64,000 bases of DNA. Source: Rariglobus hedericola. Its GTDB lineage: Bacteria > Verrucomicrobiota > Verrucomicrobiia > Opitutales > Opitutaceae. Position 1 is the stretch's first letter; each line of letters begins with the position of its first letter. The DNA lies in assembly GCF_007559335.1 (NCBI RefSeq), contig NZ_VMBG01000001.1, positions 1,984,001 to 2,048,000 of the forward strand, read 5' to 3'. The position numbers and the translations under genes are program-made. Positions 26,867 through 38,880 of the stretch are shown here, piece after piece. The notes under the pieces are model-generated. The model was not told the DNA's origin. It saw nothing but the letters and a program-made list of their open reading frames with translations, and made no database searches.

Positions 26867-27805
26867 ATGCCCCACGTTCCCGGACTTCGCAGCGAATACT
26901 CACTCACCGGCCGTCTGGTCCATTTCGGCCGGATGCTCGATAAAATCCGCCTTCAATCAGAAGGCCGGCTGCCGGCGGATTATCAGTCCAACCTCGGCAT
27001 CGGGTTTGACGGGCGCACCTGCAGTTTCCTTGGGATTGATTACGCCACGCTGAAAACACGCACGCTCGCGGAGGGCTGCGATGAAGACGTCTTGCATTGG
27101 GCTCACGCCGAAGGTGGCTCACGTTCGGACGAACAGTGCACCATCTGGAACCGTTTCATGATGAAGCTGGGTTGGCGCGACGATCGCACGCCCGTCCTGC
27201 TCGAACGCATCGCTTCGAGCGGTCTCATCGGCAAACAGATCGAGACCATGTTTGATTTTAACGATTTCGACGAAGGTCGTGATCCCGTGACTGCTCGCTC
27301 GTGGGAACTCAATGAACCTCGCGTGCTCCTCCTGATGGGCGTCAGCGGTAGCGGCAAGTCCACGGTCGGCCGGCTGCTCGCCGATTCGCTCGGCTGGGCA
27401 TTCATCGATGCGGACGACCTTCACCCGCCCGCCAACATCGCCAAACTCTCCGCCACCATCCCGCTCACCGACGCCGACCGCGCACCTTGGCTGGCAAATG
27501 TCCGACGCCACATTGATGCTTCGATCGCCGCGCGCAAAAACACCGTGCTCGCCTGCTCTGCGTTAAAAGCAACCTACCGTGAGTTGCTGGTCGACGACCC
27601 CGGCTGCGTGAAACTCATTTATCTCAAGGGCTCACCCGAACTCCTCGCTGCGCGTCTGTCCGCCCGTGCCGGACACTTTGCACCGCCGGCTCTGCTCACC
27701 AGCCAGCTCGAGACCCTTCAAGCGCCCCGGCATGCATTGACGCTCGATGTCTACGCGAGCCCTGAAGCTCTCGTCTCGTCGGTCCGGCGTCACTACGGGA
27801 TCTGA
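26867..27805 (+). CDS. DUF5069-gluconokinase fusion protein
   Basis: The 312-residue protein joins two domains. Residues 1-145 form a DUF5069 domain: VPGLRSEYSLTGRLVHFGRMLDKIRL, GFDGRTCSFLGIDY and WNRFMMKLGWRDD are family landmarks. Residues 150-312 form a GntK-type carbohydrate kinase: LLLMGVSGSGKSTVGRLLAD is the Walker A loop, FIDADDLHPPANIAKLS the substrate segment, and LACSALKATYRELL and IYLKGSPELLAARLSARAGHF the lid and base-binding parts. The kinase should make 6-phosphogluconate from gluconate and ATP. DUF5069 has no known function. No stop or frameshift lies between the halves, so the fusion appears real. Confidence 0.88.
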   Translation: MPHVPGLRSEYSLTGRLVHFGRMLDKIRLQSEGRLPADYQSNLGIGFDGRTCSFLGIDYATLKTRTLAEGCDEDVLHWAHAEGGSRSDEQCTIWNRFMMKLGWRDDRTPVLLERIASSGLIGKQIETMFDFNDFDEGRDPVTARSWELNEPRVLLLMGVSGSGKSTVGRLLADSLGWAFIDADDLHPPANIAKLSATIPLTDADRAPWLANVRRHIDASIAARKNTVLACSALKATYRELLVDDPGCVKLIYLKGSPELLAARLSARAGHFAPPALLTSQLETLQAPRHALTLDVYASPEALVSSVRRHYGI

Positions 27806-27870
27806 GCTGTGTCCGCCGGCATGGTAAAAAACATTGTGCGCTCCATCGGCGTGCCGCTTGCTGTGCGCTC

Positions 27871-28596
27871 ATGGCACGCGGCATGAAATCCAACAAGAAG
27901 AGCTACACCGTTTATTTTGCGAGCGAGCTTTTCAGCCTCAAGCACCTCATCGGCAACGCCTATCTGGCCGAGGCCATTTACGAGAAATCCCACGGGAAAT
28001 ATCTCTGCGTTCTCCCGCAAAACATCGAGCAACGCCGCACCACCGCCCACAGTATCCGCGACGTGGATATCCGCACGCTGCTGGCCTGCGATCTCGCGCT
28101 CTTCAACTACGATGGCACCGAACTCGATTCGGGCACGGTGATCGAATTCATGTTCGCCAAGTTCGCCGACATCCCGGCGGCGATTCTTCGCAGCGATTTC
28201 CGCCACGGCGGCGACCAGGTCGGCGACCCGTGGAACCTCATGTCGAGTTTCTATCCGCGCACGACCAGCGTCGTGGTCAACAGCATCGGCCTCTACAAGA
28301 CCGCCACCCAGACCCGCCGCCGCGCCACGACTAATCGAGCCAAGGCCGACGAAGTCGTGCGCCTCGCCGGACAACACAGTTCGGCCGATGCCCAAAAGAT
28401 GTGTGAACACATCGCCGAGGCCTGTGTGCGCGCCCTCGATAAAGTCACCGCCATCGAGCCCGTCATGCCCAAGCATCTGCGCGAGGAAGTCTATCAATGG
28501 CTCGCCCTCATGCCGAATCTCAAAGGCAACAAAAAGGATCTGCGCCGCGAACTGGAGATCATCCTGAAGAACAAAGTGGAGCGTGACTTGCTCTGA
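27871..28596 (+). CDS. Nucleoside 2-deoxyribosyltransferase-like protein
   Basis: The 241-residue protein starts with YTVYFASELFSLKHLIGNAY and contains LLACDLALFNYDGTELDSGT followed by VIEFMFAKFADIPAAILRSD. These are the substrate loop and the catalytic Glu region of the nucleoside 2-deoxyribosyltransferase family (EC 2.4.2.6-like), which swaps bases between deoxyribosides. The C-terminal 80 residues are helical and not part of the usual enzyme (about 160 residues). An alternative ATG lies at 27883. It ends 13 bases before upp, another base-salvage gene, which supports a salvage role. Confidence 0.75.
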   Translation: MARGMKSNKKSYTVYFASELFSLKHLIGNAYLAEAIYEKSHGKYLCVLPQNIEQRRTTAHSIRDVDIRTLLACDLALFNYDGTELDSGTVIEFMFAKFADIPAAILRSDFRHGGDQVGDPWNLMSSFYPRTTSVVVNSIGLYKTATQTRRRATTNRAKADEVVRLAGQHSSADAQKMCEHIAEACVRALDKVTAIEPVMPKHLREEVYQWLALMPNLKGNKKDLRRELEIILKNKVERDLL

Positions 28597-28609
28597 GCGG
28601 TCTACCGCC

Positions 28610-29224
28610 ATGCTGCACATTCTCAATCATCCGCTCGGCGCCCACATCATCACGCAGCTGCGTGATCGCACCACGCCACCGGCCACGTTTCGCACGCTCT
28701 GTTACCGCATCGGACTCTTGCTCGCGCTCGATGCCACGCGCGATCTCGCTTTGAAGGATGAGGTCGTCGAAACCCCGCTCGAAAAACACACCGGGCAAGC
28801 CCTCGCCAAGCCGCTTGCCGTCATACCCATCCTCCGCGCGGGTCTCGGCATGGTCGAACCCTTCACGGATTTGTTTCCCGATGTGAGCGTCGGCTATGTC
28901 GGTCTGGAGCGAGACCATGAAACCGCGCTGCCGCGCAGTTACTACCAGAAGCTCCCTCCCCTCGCCGATAAACGCGTGCTCGTCGTCGACCCCATGCTCG
29001 CGACGGGCGGTTCCGCCGTGCTTGCGCTGGATGCGTTGATCGCCGCCGGCGCCACCGATATCAGCCTCGTGTGCATCGTCTGCTCGCCCGAAGGCGTAAA
29101 GGTCGTCGAAGCCGCTCATCCGACCGTGCCGATTTTCACCGCCGCCCTCGACCGCGAGCTCAACGCGAAGAAATACATTCTCCCCGGCCTCGGCGATTTC
29201 GGCGACCGCCTCTACGGCACCTGA
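28610..29224 (+). CDS. upp: Uracil phosphoribosyltransferase
   Basis: The ATG at 28610 gives 204 residues, normal for Upp. It makes UMP from uracil and PRPP. VIPILRAGLGMVEPFTDLFP is the uracil/flexible-loop region, VVDPMLATGGSAVLALDAL is the PRPP-binding motif, and ALDRELNAKKYILPGLGDFG is the C-terminal uracil-binding motif. It is the last of a run of plus-strand genes and its stop abuts the convergent helicase gene stop with no spare base. Confidence 0.95.
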   Translation: MLHILNHPLGAHIITQLRDRTTPPATFRTLCYRIGLLLALDATRDLALKDEVVETPLEKHTGQALAKPLAVIPILRAGLGMVEPFTDLFPDVSVGYVGLERDHETALPRSYYQKLPPLADKRVLVVDPMLATGGSAVLALDALIAAGATDISLVCIVCSPEGVKVVEAAHPTVPIFTAALDRELNAKKYILPGLGDFGDRLYGT

Positions 29225-31807
<2,583 letters not shown>

Positions 31808-31941
31808 GTCGCCCCACAAGGGCGGGCCTCCGCCGGAGTGACAAGCTCGGTGGTATTTTAGCTGCTACCGCAAAAAGTTTTTCAGGATTTGGGATCGGCA
31901 TTGCATTCACCCAACGTTGTCACACAGGTCGTTGTTAACCA

Positions 31942-32832
31942 GTGAGCAATCCAGCCCCCACTAAATCCCTACCCTTCGAGATTGTCCTGCCGCCCGACTC
32001 CACGTTGCCGCCCGGACACTTTTTTTGCGATGGCCGGGAGTTGCTCATCGCCGATCATTTGGCGCTGTTCGCGGTTTTGGGCCCGACCCACGGCGGTAAT
32101 GGCGTAACGACGTTTGCACTACCGGATAGACGAAAAGAGGAGCAGGATTTGGCGGGTAGTCGTTACGCTATTTGCGTGACCGCCCCTTCCACCGCCGACG
32201 GGCAGATACCAAACACCGGCCAAACGCCGCTGCGAAATGGCCATCTCGAAGGCGCACTCGCAATCTGGCACTCGTTGTCTCCCCGAGTGGGCCTCGCGGC
32301 ATTTAACTTCGCTCCCGCCGGGTTTGTCTCGTGTGACGGCACTCACCTGGAGGTAGAAAAATATCCGGACTTGTTCGGTTTATTGGGTGCGCGATTCGGC
32401 GGCGATGGGGTGAGCACTTTTGCGACGCCCGACTTGAGCGCACTGCGTGAATTCACGGCGACGCTTCCGATCATCTCAACCGAGGCGAACAACGATCAGG
32501 ATGTCCTCGGGGTGATCCGCAACGCGGGCGGTTGCGGCAATCTAGCCGCTTATCACCGATGCGATGGCACTCTGCTCGATATCACCGCCAACACCGCGCT
32601 TTACGCTCTGCTTGGCCATGCCTACGTCGTCGCGCCGCTTGCGATGCCTCCCGTCGCCGCCGAGCCGAATCCGCCTTGGTGGAAAAAATGGCTGGGCGCA
32701 AAACCCCAGGTCACTCGGCAGACAGTGCAGAGCACTTTCGCCCTGCCGGATTTGCATGCGCTGGAAGCTTTGTCGGGGGAGCGTTACTTGATCTGTATTT
32801 CGGGATTTTTCCCCTCGCGCACCTCCACTTAA
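31942..32832 (+). CDS. Protein with three tandem tail-collar-like domains
   Basis: A GTG start at 31942 opens a 296-residue protein made of three copies of the phage tail-collar pattern (PxG..xCDG..L....LF.LLG..xGG.G..TFxxPD). Copy 1 has PPGHFFCDGRELL to TTFALPD, copy 2 has APAGFVSCDGTHLEV to STFATPD, and copy 3 has HRCDGTLLDITANTALYALL to STFALPD with a 35-residue insert in place of the GG turn. Microcystin-dependent proteins and phage fibre-tip proteins share this unit. No other phage gene is nearby, so it is a stand-alone cellular gene. It has no signal peptide. Confidence 0.8.
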   Translation: MSNPAPTKSLPFEIVLPPDSTLPPGHFFCDGRELLIADHLALFAVLGPTHGGNGVTTFALPDRRKEEQDLAGSRYAICVTAPSTADGQIPNTGQTPLRNGHLEGALAIWHSLSPRVGLAAFNFAPAGFVSCDGTHLEVEKYPDLFGLLGARFGGDGVSTFATPDLSALREFTATLPIISTEANNDQDVLGVIRNAGGCGNLAAYHRCDGTLLDITANTALYALLGHAYVVAPLAMPPVAAEPNPPWWKKWLGAKPQVTRQTVQSTFALPDLHALEALSGERYLICISGFFPSRTST

Positions 32833-33023
32833 GGGAGGCAGCACTGGACCGGATCGTGGTGTAAAGCCGCGCCAACAGTTGGATAGACCGATGACGAAAT
32901 CCCCATCGCCAACACGGGAGCAGCACATCTGCATGGTTCCCCCGGTTATACTCGTGCGCGAAATTTCCACGCGCCCGTCCGCCGGTTGACACCGTGTGCA
33001 CCGACCCGCTTCGTCAGCGGCTT

Positions 33024-33983
33024 ATGAATCCTTGGCTGGCTCTCGTTATCGGTCTGGTCGTTCTCTATTTCGGCGCGCAAGCGCTCGTCAAAGGTGGTGC
33101 AAGTCTCGCGCTGCGGCTCGGGCTTACGCCTCTCGTGATCGGGCTCACGGTCATGGCGTTTGGCACCAGCAGTCCCGAGATGGTGGTCAGCGTGCAGGCC
33201 GGTCTCACCGGCAACGGTGCGATCTCCATCGGAAACGTGGTCGGCTCCAATATCTGCAACATCGCGCTGATCCTCGGCCTGTGCGCGCTGGTCACTCCGC
33301 TCACCGCAACCGCACAGGTGATCCGCCGCGAAGTGCCGATCATGATCGGCGTGTCGGTTGTCGCGTTGCTCATGTTGATGGACGGACACCTCGCCCGCTG
33401 GGAAGGCGGCATCCTGCTGGCCGGCCTCCTCGTTTATACCGTGCTCACGGTGAAACAGGCGCGCGCCGAAACAGCCGCCACCAAAGCCGCCAAAGAATAC
33501 ACGGAAGAGATCGGCCCCAAACCCGACGGGCTCGCCAAAAGCATCGCGCTCGTCATCGGCGGACTCGGGGCGTTGATCGTCGGCTCGCACTTCTTCGTAA
33601 CCGGTGCGGTGACGCTCGCCGAATCGTGGGGCATGAGCCAGGTCGCCATCGGCCTGACCATCGTGGCGGTGGGCACCAGTTTGCCCGAGCTGGCGACTTC
33701 GCTCGTCGCCGCGCTCAAGAAGGAAAGCGACGTGGCCATCGGCAACGTGGTCGGCTCAAACATTTTTAACGTGCTCGGCATTCTCGGCATCGCCGCATTG
33801 ATCAAACCGATCGACGCACCCGGCTTGGAATGGGGTGACTTGATTGTGATGCTGGTGATCGCGATCGCCCTGTTGCCACTCGCCAAATCCGGCGGACGCG
33901 TGAATCGCTGGGAAGGCGCCGCGCTGCTGGCGTCTTACATCGGCTACACGACATGGCTGCTGCTGCGCACGGGCGGGAGTTGA
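33024..33983 (+). CDS. Sodium/calcium exchanger family protein
   Basis: The ATG at 33024 gives 319 residues with ten hydrophobic helices in two repeats. Each half has the alpha repeat: GLTVMAFGTSSPEMVVSV with GNVVGSNICNIALILG, and GLTIVAVGTSLPELATSL with GNVVGSNIFNVLGILG. The acidic residues in both are the ion-binding glutamates of the CaCA superfamily (YrbG-like). It probably exports Ca2+ in exchange for Na+ or H+. A central loop with AAKEYTEEIG divides the halves. It converges with a small gene. Confidence 0.93.
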   Translation: MNPWLALVIGLVVLYFGAQALVKGGASLALRLGLTPLVIGLTVMAFGTSSPEMVVSVQAGLTGNGAISIGNVVGSNICNIALILGLCALVTPLTATAQVIRREVPIMIGVSVVALLMLMDGHLARWEGGILLAGLLVYTVLTVKQARAETAATKAAKEYTEEIGPKPDGLAKSIALVIGGLGALIVGSHFFVTGAVTLAESWGMSQVAIGLTIVAVGTSLPELATSLVAALKKESDVAIGNVVGSNIFNVLGILGIAALIKPIDAPGLEWGDLIVMLVIAIALLPLAKSGGRVNRWEGAALLASYIGYTTWLLLRTGGS

Positions 33984-33993
33984 GCCAAGCGCG

Positions 33994-34308
33994 TCAGGGC
34001 ACGGAGCGGCCGCCGTCATCCAAGGTGAATTCATAAACCCGGGTGTCACCGATTTCAGAGTTCAGCAAACGCATCACATCCGTATGGGACAGTGGAATGA
34101 TTTCTTCGTGCGCGGGCCGGCCATTCATGTCGCTACGCTCGGGATAGCTGACCACAATCTCGATCTTCACAATACCTTGGTTGGTGGGCAGCTCATGCAC
34201 GCGAATCGTGCCCCGTAATCCGACGGCATTCTGATCGTCCGGACGGGCCGGTTTGACCAACACGTTACAGCCGTCCAAGTGGCGGAATTTTTCGAAATCA
34301 ATATCCAT
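33994..34308 (-). CDS. Small hypothetical protein
   Basis: The ATG at 34308 (MDIDFEKFRHLDGCNVLVKP) gives 104 residues, with longer in-frame starts unsupported. The protein is soluble and beta-rich, with repeated charged strands (GTIRVHELPTNQG, VKIEIVVSYPE) and ends VYEFTLDDGGRSVP. I do not recognise a family. It lies between the exchanger and the YebC gene, divergent from the latter, and may be an independent gene. Confidence 0.6.
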   Translation of the reverse strand: MDIDFEKFRHLDGCNVLVKPARPDDQNAVGLRGTIRVHELPTNQGIVKIEIVVSYPERSDMNGRPAHEEIIPLSHTDVMRLLNSEIGDTRVYEFTLDDGGRSVP

Positions 34309-34419
34309 GGGAACGAGGAGTTGTTCCCTCCATGGTGGCCCAAGAGACGACGAGGTTCCCGCCATGCCCCTATTCCGCATTGATTCGCAGGACCTGATTC
34401 GTTAATTCCTTGGCTTCTT

Positions 34420-35151
34420 ATGGGACGCCAATGGCTTCACGCGAAACGCGCTATCGTTAACAACAAAAAAGGTCAGCTCGTCGGCGGGCTGGTGAAAGAA
34501 ATCACGGTCGCCGCCAAAATCGGCGGCCCCGACTTGGGCGCCAACTCCCGACTGTCTGCCGCGGTCGAAAAAGCCAAGAAGGCCAGCGTCACCCGCGACG
34601 TGATCGAACGCGCCATCAACAAAGGCGCTGGCATCGGCGGCGAGAAGATGGTCATGGACCACATTGTTTTCGAGGGCTATGCCCCGCACAAGGTGCCGAT
34701 CATCGTAGAAGTTTATACCGACAACGTGCAGCGCACGACGCCCGAGATGCGCGTCTTGTTTAAGAAGGGCATCCTCGGCACGGCCGGCAGCAACAAGTTT
34801 TTGTTTGAGCACGTCGGAATCGTCGAAGCGCATACGGTGGCGACCGATGTGGATCTGGAAGGCGCGGCAATCGAAGCCGGCGCGAACGATTTTGAGGCCA
34901 TCAGCCACGAGCAGAACGACGACATTCCAGAAGGCACAACCGGCGCGCGTTTTCACACGGATCGCACGCAAGTCCACGCCGCCTCGACGTGGTTGAGCGC
35001 GAATGGCTGGACGGTCGTCACGAGCGAAATCGGTTACGTCGCCAAGATGTTTCCCGAACTCACTGACGAATATCGCGTCGAAGTCGGCGAGTTCCTCCAG
35101 GCGCTGGAAGAGCACGAAGACGTGCAGCGTGTGTGGGCGGCGGTGAAATAA
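34420..35151 (+). CDS. YebC/PmpR family protein
   Basis: The 243-residue protein has the standard YebC layout: a basic N-terminus (MGRQWLHAKRAIVNNKKGQL), GGPDLGANSRLSAAVEKAKK, RDVIERAINKGAGIG, YTDNVQRTTPEMR and the C-terminal AGANDFEAISHE region. Members were first called transcriptional regulators; recent work links some to relief of ribosome stalling at proline runs. The first residues differ from the more common AGHSKW. It is followed at once by a clear terminator. Confidence 0.92.
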   Translation: MGRQWLHAKRAIVNNKKGQLVGGLVKEITVAAKIGGPDLGANSRLSAAVEKAKKASVTRDVIERAINKGAGIGGEKMVMDHIVFEGYAPHKVPIIVEVYTDNVQRTTPEMRVLFKKGILGTAGSNKFLFEHVGIVEAHTVATDVDLEGAAIEAGANDFEAISHEQNDDIPEGTTGARFHTDRTQVHAASTWLSANGWTVVTSEIGYVAKMFPELTDEYRVEVGEFLQALEEHEDVQRVWAAVK

Positions 35152-35161
35152 TTTAGTCCGC

Positions 35162-35195
35162 AAAAAAGCCGCGTCGTGAATGACACGGCTTTTTT
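35162..35195. terminator. Bidirectional terminator between yebC-like gene and sdhB
   Basis: AAAAAAGCCG at 35162-35171 pairs with CGGCTTTTTT at 35186-35195 with GTC/GAC inside and one mismatch. A and T runs on both sides let it stop both convergent transcripts. Confidence 0.85.
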
Positions 35196-35225
35196 GTGCA
35201 CGGATGCAAAGCGAACTCTGACGGA

Positions 35226-36032
35226 TCAAGCGCCGCCGCTGCCGCCGGCGGGTTTGTGTTTGAAGGCGGCACGGAAGCTTGCGGCGATGTAGTCGCGGTT
35301 CATGCGGGCGATGAAGTCGTGGCTGATGAGCTTCGGGCACGCGGCGCTGCACTCGTATTGGTTGGTGCAGTTGCCGAAACCAAGCTCGTCCATCTTGGCG
35401 ACCATGTTGAGCACGCGGGTGTCACGCTCGGGCTGGCCTTGCGGGAGGAGTCCGAGCTGCGAAACCTTTGCCGAGACGAAGAGCATCGCGGAGGCGTTTT
35501 TGCAGGCGGCGACACAAGCGCCGCAGCCGATGCACTGGGCGGCATCCATCGCGAGGTCGGCGACGTCCTTCGGGATGGGCGTGGCGTTGGCGTCCTGCGC
35601 AGAACCGGTGCGGATGCTGATGAAGCCGCCGGACTGCTGAATGGCGTCGAACGCGGAACGGTCCGAGATGAGATCCTTGATGACCGGGAACGGCTTGGCG
35701 CGGAAGGGCTCGATGGTGATGATCGAGTTGTCCTCGAAGCTACGCATGTAGGTCTGGCAGCTGGCGACACCGGTGTGCGGGCCGTGGGGCTTGCCGTCGA
35801 TGACGAGCGAGCAAGTGCCGCAGATGCCTTCACGGCAGTCGTGGGCGAAGGCGATGGGGTCCTCGCCGATGCGCTCGAGCTGGTCGTTGACGACGTCGAG
35901 CATCTCGAGGAGCGACATGTTCGGGTTCAGATCCTTGGCGGGATAATCGACGAACTTGCCGGCTTGGTCCGTGGCGGCTTGGCGCCAGACGCGGATGGTG
36001 ACGGAGATGTTTTTGGAAGTTTCGGCAACCAT
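35226..36032 (-). CDS. sdhB: Succinate dehydrogenase iron-sulfur subunit
   Basis: The 268-residue protein carries the three metal sites of the SdhB/FrdB family: [2Fe-2S] residues in [15 protein letters not shown] with a later CQ, the [4Fe-4S] site [13 protein letters not shown], and CSAACPK for the [3Fe-4S] or third cluster. It passes electrons from the flavoprotein to the membrane anchor. It is the last gene of sdhCAB and begins 46 bases after the sdhA stop. The C-terminus has an extra Gly-rich end. Confidence 0.95.
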   Translation of the reverse strand: MVAETSKNISVTIRVWRQAATDQAGKFVDYPAKDLNPNMSLLEMLDVVNDQLERIGEDPIAFAHDCREGICGTCSLVIDGKPHGPHTGVASCQTYMRSFEDNSIITIEPFRAKPFPVIKDLISDRSAFDAIQQSGGFISIRTGSAQDANATPIPKDVADLAMDAAQCIGCGACVAACKNASAMLFVSAKVSQLGLLPQGQPERDTRVLNMVAKMDELGFGNCTNQYECSAACPKLISHDFIARMNRDYIAASFRAAFKHKPAGGSGGA

Positions 36033-36078
36033 GATGGGTGTGCTTTTGAGTGGTTAGCGTTGGGTGTGGCTGCGCGGC

Positions 36079-38064
36079 TTACTTGTAAGAGCGCGTGCTC
36101 ATCTTGGTGAACTCGTAGTTGAGCGGCTCGATGTTGCGGAGCGGGATGTTGCCTTCGCCTTGGAATTCCCAGGCGGCGACGTGGGCGTAGTTGACGTCGT
36201 CACGTTTGCACTCGCCGTCCGGATACTGGTGCTCTTCACGGAAGTGACCGCCGCAGCTTTCTTCGCGGGTGAGCGCGTCGCGGCACATGAGTTCACCGAG
36301 CTCGATGAAGTCGGCGACGCGGTTGGCGCGCTCGAGAGCCTGGTTCATGTTGTCGCCGGAACCTGGGACGTTGACGTTGCTCCAGTATTCCTCGCGAAGG
36401 GCCTGGATCAGGCGAATGCCTTCTTCAAGGCCCTCCTTGGTGCGGGCCATACCGCAGTGGTTCCACATGATGAGACCGAGCTTCTTGTGGTAGTAATTGA
36501 CGGGCTCTTTGCCCTTGGCGGCAAGGAGGCGCTTGATGATGGAGGAAGCGTTTTCCTCGGCGGCCTTGAACTCGGGCGCGTCGGTGGACGGGCGGGAGTT
36601 GGGCTTCACGGTGGCGAGGTAATTGCCGATCGTGTAGGGAACCACGAAGTAACCGTCGGCCAGACCCTGCATGAGCGCGGAGGCGCCGAGGCGGTTCGCG
36701 CCGTGATCGGAGAAGTTGGCTTCGCCGAGCACGAAGAGGCCCGGGACGTTGGACATGAGGTTATAGTCCACCCAGAGGCCGCCCATGGTGTAGTGCACAG
36801 CGGGATAGATGCGCATCGGCTGCTTGTAGGCGCTCTCGTTGGTAATCTCGTGATAGATATCGAAGAGATTGCCGTAGCGTTCCTTCACGGCGGCTTCACC
36901 GAGTTCGAGGATCTTTTCGTCGGAGGGGTTGTGAAGGTTGGCGCGGTTGGCGACCTGCTTGCCGTAGCGCTGGATGGCTTCGGCGAAATCGAGGTAAACA
37001 CCGAGGCCGGTTTCACCGACGCCGCGGCCTTCGTCGCACATGCGCTTGGCGGCACGGGAGGAGACGTCGCGCGGGGCGAGGTTGCCGAAGCTCGGGTAGA
37101 TGCGCTCGAGGAAATAATCGCGGTCGGCCTCGGGGATGTCGGCCGGCGGCTTTTTGCAGTCGGCGGCTTTCTTAGGAACCCAGATGCGTCCGTCGTTGCG
37201 GAGCGACTCGGACATCAGCGTGAGCTTCGACTGATAATCGCCGGACACCGGAATACACGTCGGGTGAATCTGCGTGTAGCACGGGTTGGCGAAGCAGGCG
37301 CCGCGCTTGTAGGCACGCCAGATCGCAGTGCAGTTGGAACCGCGCGCGTAGGTGGAGAGATTGAAGACGTTGCCGTAGCCACCGGTGCCGAGGATGACGG
37401 CTTCGCCGGAGTGACGGTGGAATTTGCCCGTCACGAGGTCACGTGTAATGACGCCGCGGGCGTGACCATCGACGACGACGAGATCAACCATCTCGTGCTG
37501 CGTGATGAGCTCGACCGCGCCCGCGCCTACCTGCTTCGAGAGCGCGGAATAGGCGCCGAGCAGGAGCTGCTGACCGGTCTGACCGCGGGCGTAGAACGTG
37601 CGGGACACCTGCGCGCCACCGAAGGAACGGTTTGCGAGGAGACCGCCGTATTCGCGGGCAAAGGGGACACCCTGCGCAACGCACTGGTCGATGATGTTGA
37701 CGGACACCTCGGCGAGACGGTGGACGTTGCCCTCGCGAGCGCGGTAGTCGCCGCCTTTGAGCGTGTCGTAGAAAAGGCGGTGAACGCTGTCGCCGTCGTT
37801 CTGGTAGTTCTTGGCGGCGTTCACGCCACCCTGTGCGGCGATGGAATGCGCGCGGCGGGGCGAGTCGTGAAACACGATGCACTTCACGCGATAGCCGAGT
37901 TCGGAAAGCGTGGCGGCGGCGGAAGCGCCGGCGAGACCGGCGCCGATAATGACGACCTCGTATTTACGCTTGTTGGCGGGGTTGACCAACTTGAGGTTGG
38001 ACTTGTAGGTGCGCCATTTGTCAGCGAGCGGGCCGGGGGGAACGTTGGAATTGAGAGTGGCCAT
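36079..38064 (-). CDS. sdhA: Succinate dehydrogenase flavoprotein subunit
   Basis: The 661-residue protein oxidises succinate to fumarate. [17 protein letters not shown] is the FAD dinucleotide fold (about residues 37-53), [15 protein letters not shown] holds the His that carries covalent FAD, and [14 protein letters not shown] and [17 protein letters not shown] contain substrate and FAD contacts. The N-terminal ~35 residues and overall length fit the type B (B. subtilis-like/Bacteroidetes) enzyme. It lies between sdhC and sdhB with 12- and 46-base gaps. Confidence 0.97.
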   Translation of the reverse strand: MATLNSNVPPGPLADKWRTYKSNLKLVNPANKRKYEVVIIGAGLAGASAAATLSELGYRVKCIVFHDSPRRAHSIAAQGGVNAAKNYQNDGDSVHRLFYDTLKGGDYRAREGNVHRLAEVSVNIIDQCVAQGVPFAREYGGLLANRSFGGAQVSRTFYARGQTGQQLLLGAYSALSKQVGAGAVELITQHEMVDLVVVDGHARGVITRDLVTGKFHRHSGEAVILGTGGYGNVFNLSTYARGSNCTAIWRAYKRGACFANPCYTQIHPTCIPVSGDYQSKLTLMSESLRNDGRIWVPKKAADCKKPPADIPEADRDYFLERIYPSFGNLAPRDVSSRAAKRMCDEGRGVGETGLGVYLDFAEAIQRYGKQVANRANLHNPSDEKILELGEAAVKERYGNLFDIYHEITNESAYKQPMRIYPAVHYTMGGLWVDYNLMSNVPGLFVLGEANFSDHGANRLGASALMQGLADGYFVVPYTIGNYLATVKPNSRPSTDAPEFKAAEENASSIIKRLLAAKGKEPVNYYHKKLGLIMWNHCGMARTKEGLEEGIRLIQALREEYWSNVNVPGSGDNMNQALERANRVADFIELGELMCRDALTREESCGGHFREEHQYPDGECKRDDVNYAHVAAWEFQGEGNIPLRNIEPLNYEFTKMSTRSYK

Positions 38065-38076
38065 GACGGGTAATGA

Positions 38077-38880
38077 TCAGTTGTGGGCGGCGGGGGCGGT
38101 GACGGGGAGGCCGGCGGAGATCTGCGCAGCGGCAGAGCCTTCAGCAGGTTTCGCGATGCCGGTGAGGATCGCGCCGGGGATGATCAGGTTGCCCAAAAAG
38201 TAGAAGACCACGATGAGGGTAACGACTTTGCGGAGGCAGCACGCCCACGTGCCGTTGCGCCAGCCGATGGTCTGGAAGAGCGACTCGATGCCGTGAAGGA
38301 GGTGCACGGAAAGCAGCGAAGTGGCGACGATGTAGAAAATCGAGACAACCGGGTTTTGAAACCCGAGGAAGATCATGCTGTAAACGTCGTGAACAACCTC
38401 GCCCTGCTTCGCGAGGGTGATGCCGAGTTCCTTGGCGTCGTGCTGCATCGTCCAATTAAAATTGGACTTGAAGGTATCGTGGTCGACGACGCCGAGCGTG
38501 AAGTGCGCGAGGTGATAAAGAATGAAGAAGAACACGATCACACCGGACCAGCGCATCGCGCGGGAAGCCCAGGTGGCCTTCAGCCATTTCTTGACGCCAT
38601 AGGCTTCATGACCGCGGGCGGCGCGGCTTTCCATGGTGAGGACGACGGCGGCCCAGATGTGGAGAGCGGCGGCAATGAGCAACACGATGCGCACGATCCA
38701 GAGCGCCGGCCCGAGCGACTGCAGGAAGTGCGCGTAGCCGTTGATGTGGTCGGGCGACAGGAAGATCTGGAGGTTGCCCACCAGATGGCCGAACACAAAG
38801 CCCACGAGCACGAGGCCCGTGATGGCCATGATGAATTTTCGTCCGATGGACGAAGAGAAGAGGTTACCGATAAGGCTCAT
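38077..38880 (-). CDS. sdhC: Succinate dehydrogenase cytochrome b558 subunit
   Basis: The 267-residue protein has five hydrophobic helices, as in the single-anchor type B enzymes. Histidines in FGHLVGN (His32), ALHIWAAV, LYHLAHFTLG and HLLHGIESLFQ are placed inside or near helices and are the likely ligands of two b hemes. It anchors the SdhAB pair and reduces menaquinone. It is longer at the C-terminus than B. subtilis SdhC, with an Ala/Pro-rich end. It leads the sdhCAB operon. Confidence 0.92.
   Translation of the reverse strand: MSLIGNLFSSSIGRKFIMAITGLVLVGFVFGHLVGNLQIFLSPDHINGYAHFLQSLGPALWIVRIVLLIAAALHIWAAVVLTMESRAARGHEAYGVKKWLKATWASRAMRWSGVIVFFFILYHLAHFTLGVVDHDTFKSNFNWTMQHDAKELGITLAKQGEVVHDVYSMIFLGFQNPVVSIFYIVATSLLSVHLLHGIESLFQTIGWRNGTWACCLRKVVTLIVVFYFLGNLIIPGAILTGIAKPAEGSAAAQISAGLPVTAPAAHN

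Noticed and set aside
31942-32832. Prophage remnant
   Set aside because: The tail-collar domains suggest phage, but there are no capsid, portal, integrase or lysis genes on either side.
36064-38073. 669-codon open frame on the plus strand
   Set aside because: It is antisense to sdhA over its whole length and has no protein character beyond what codon bias of a high-GC gene gives.
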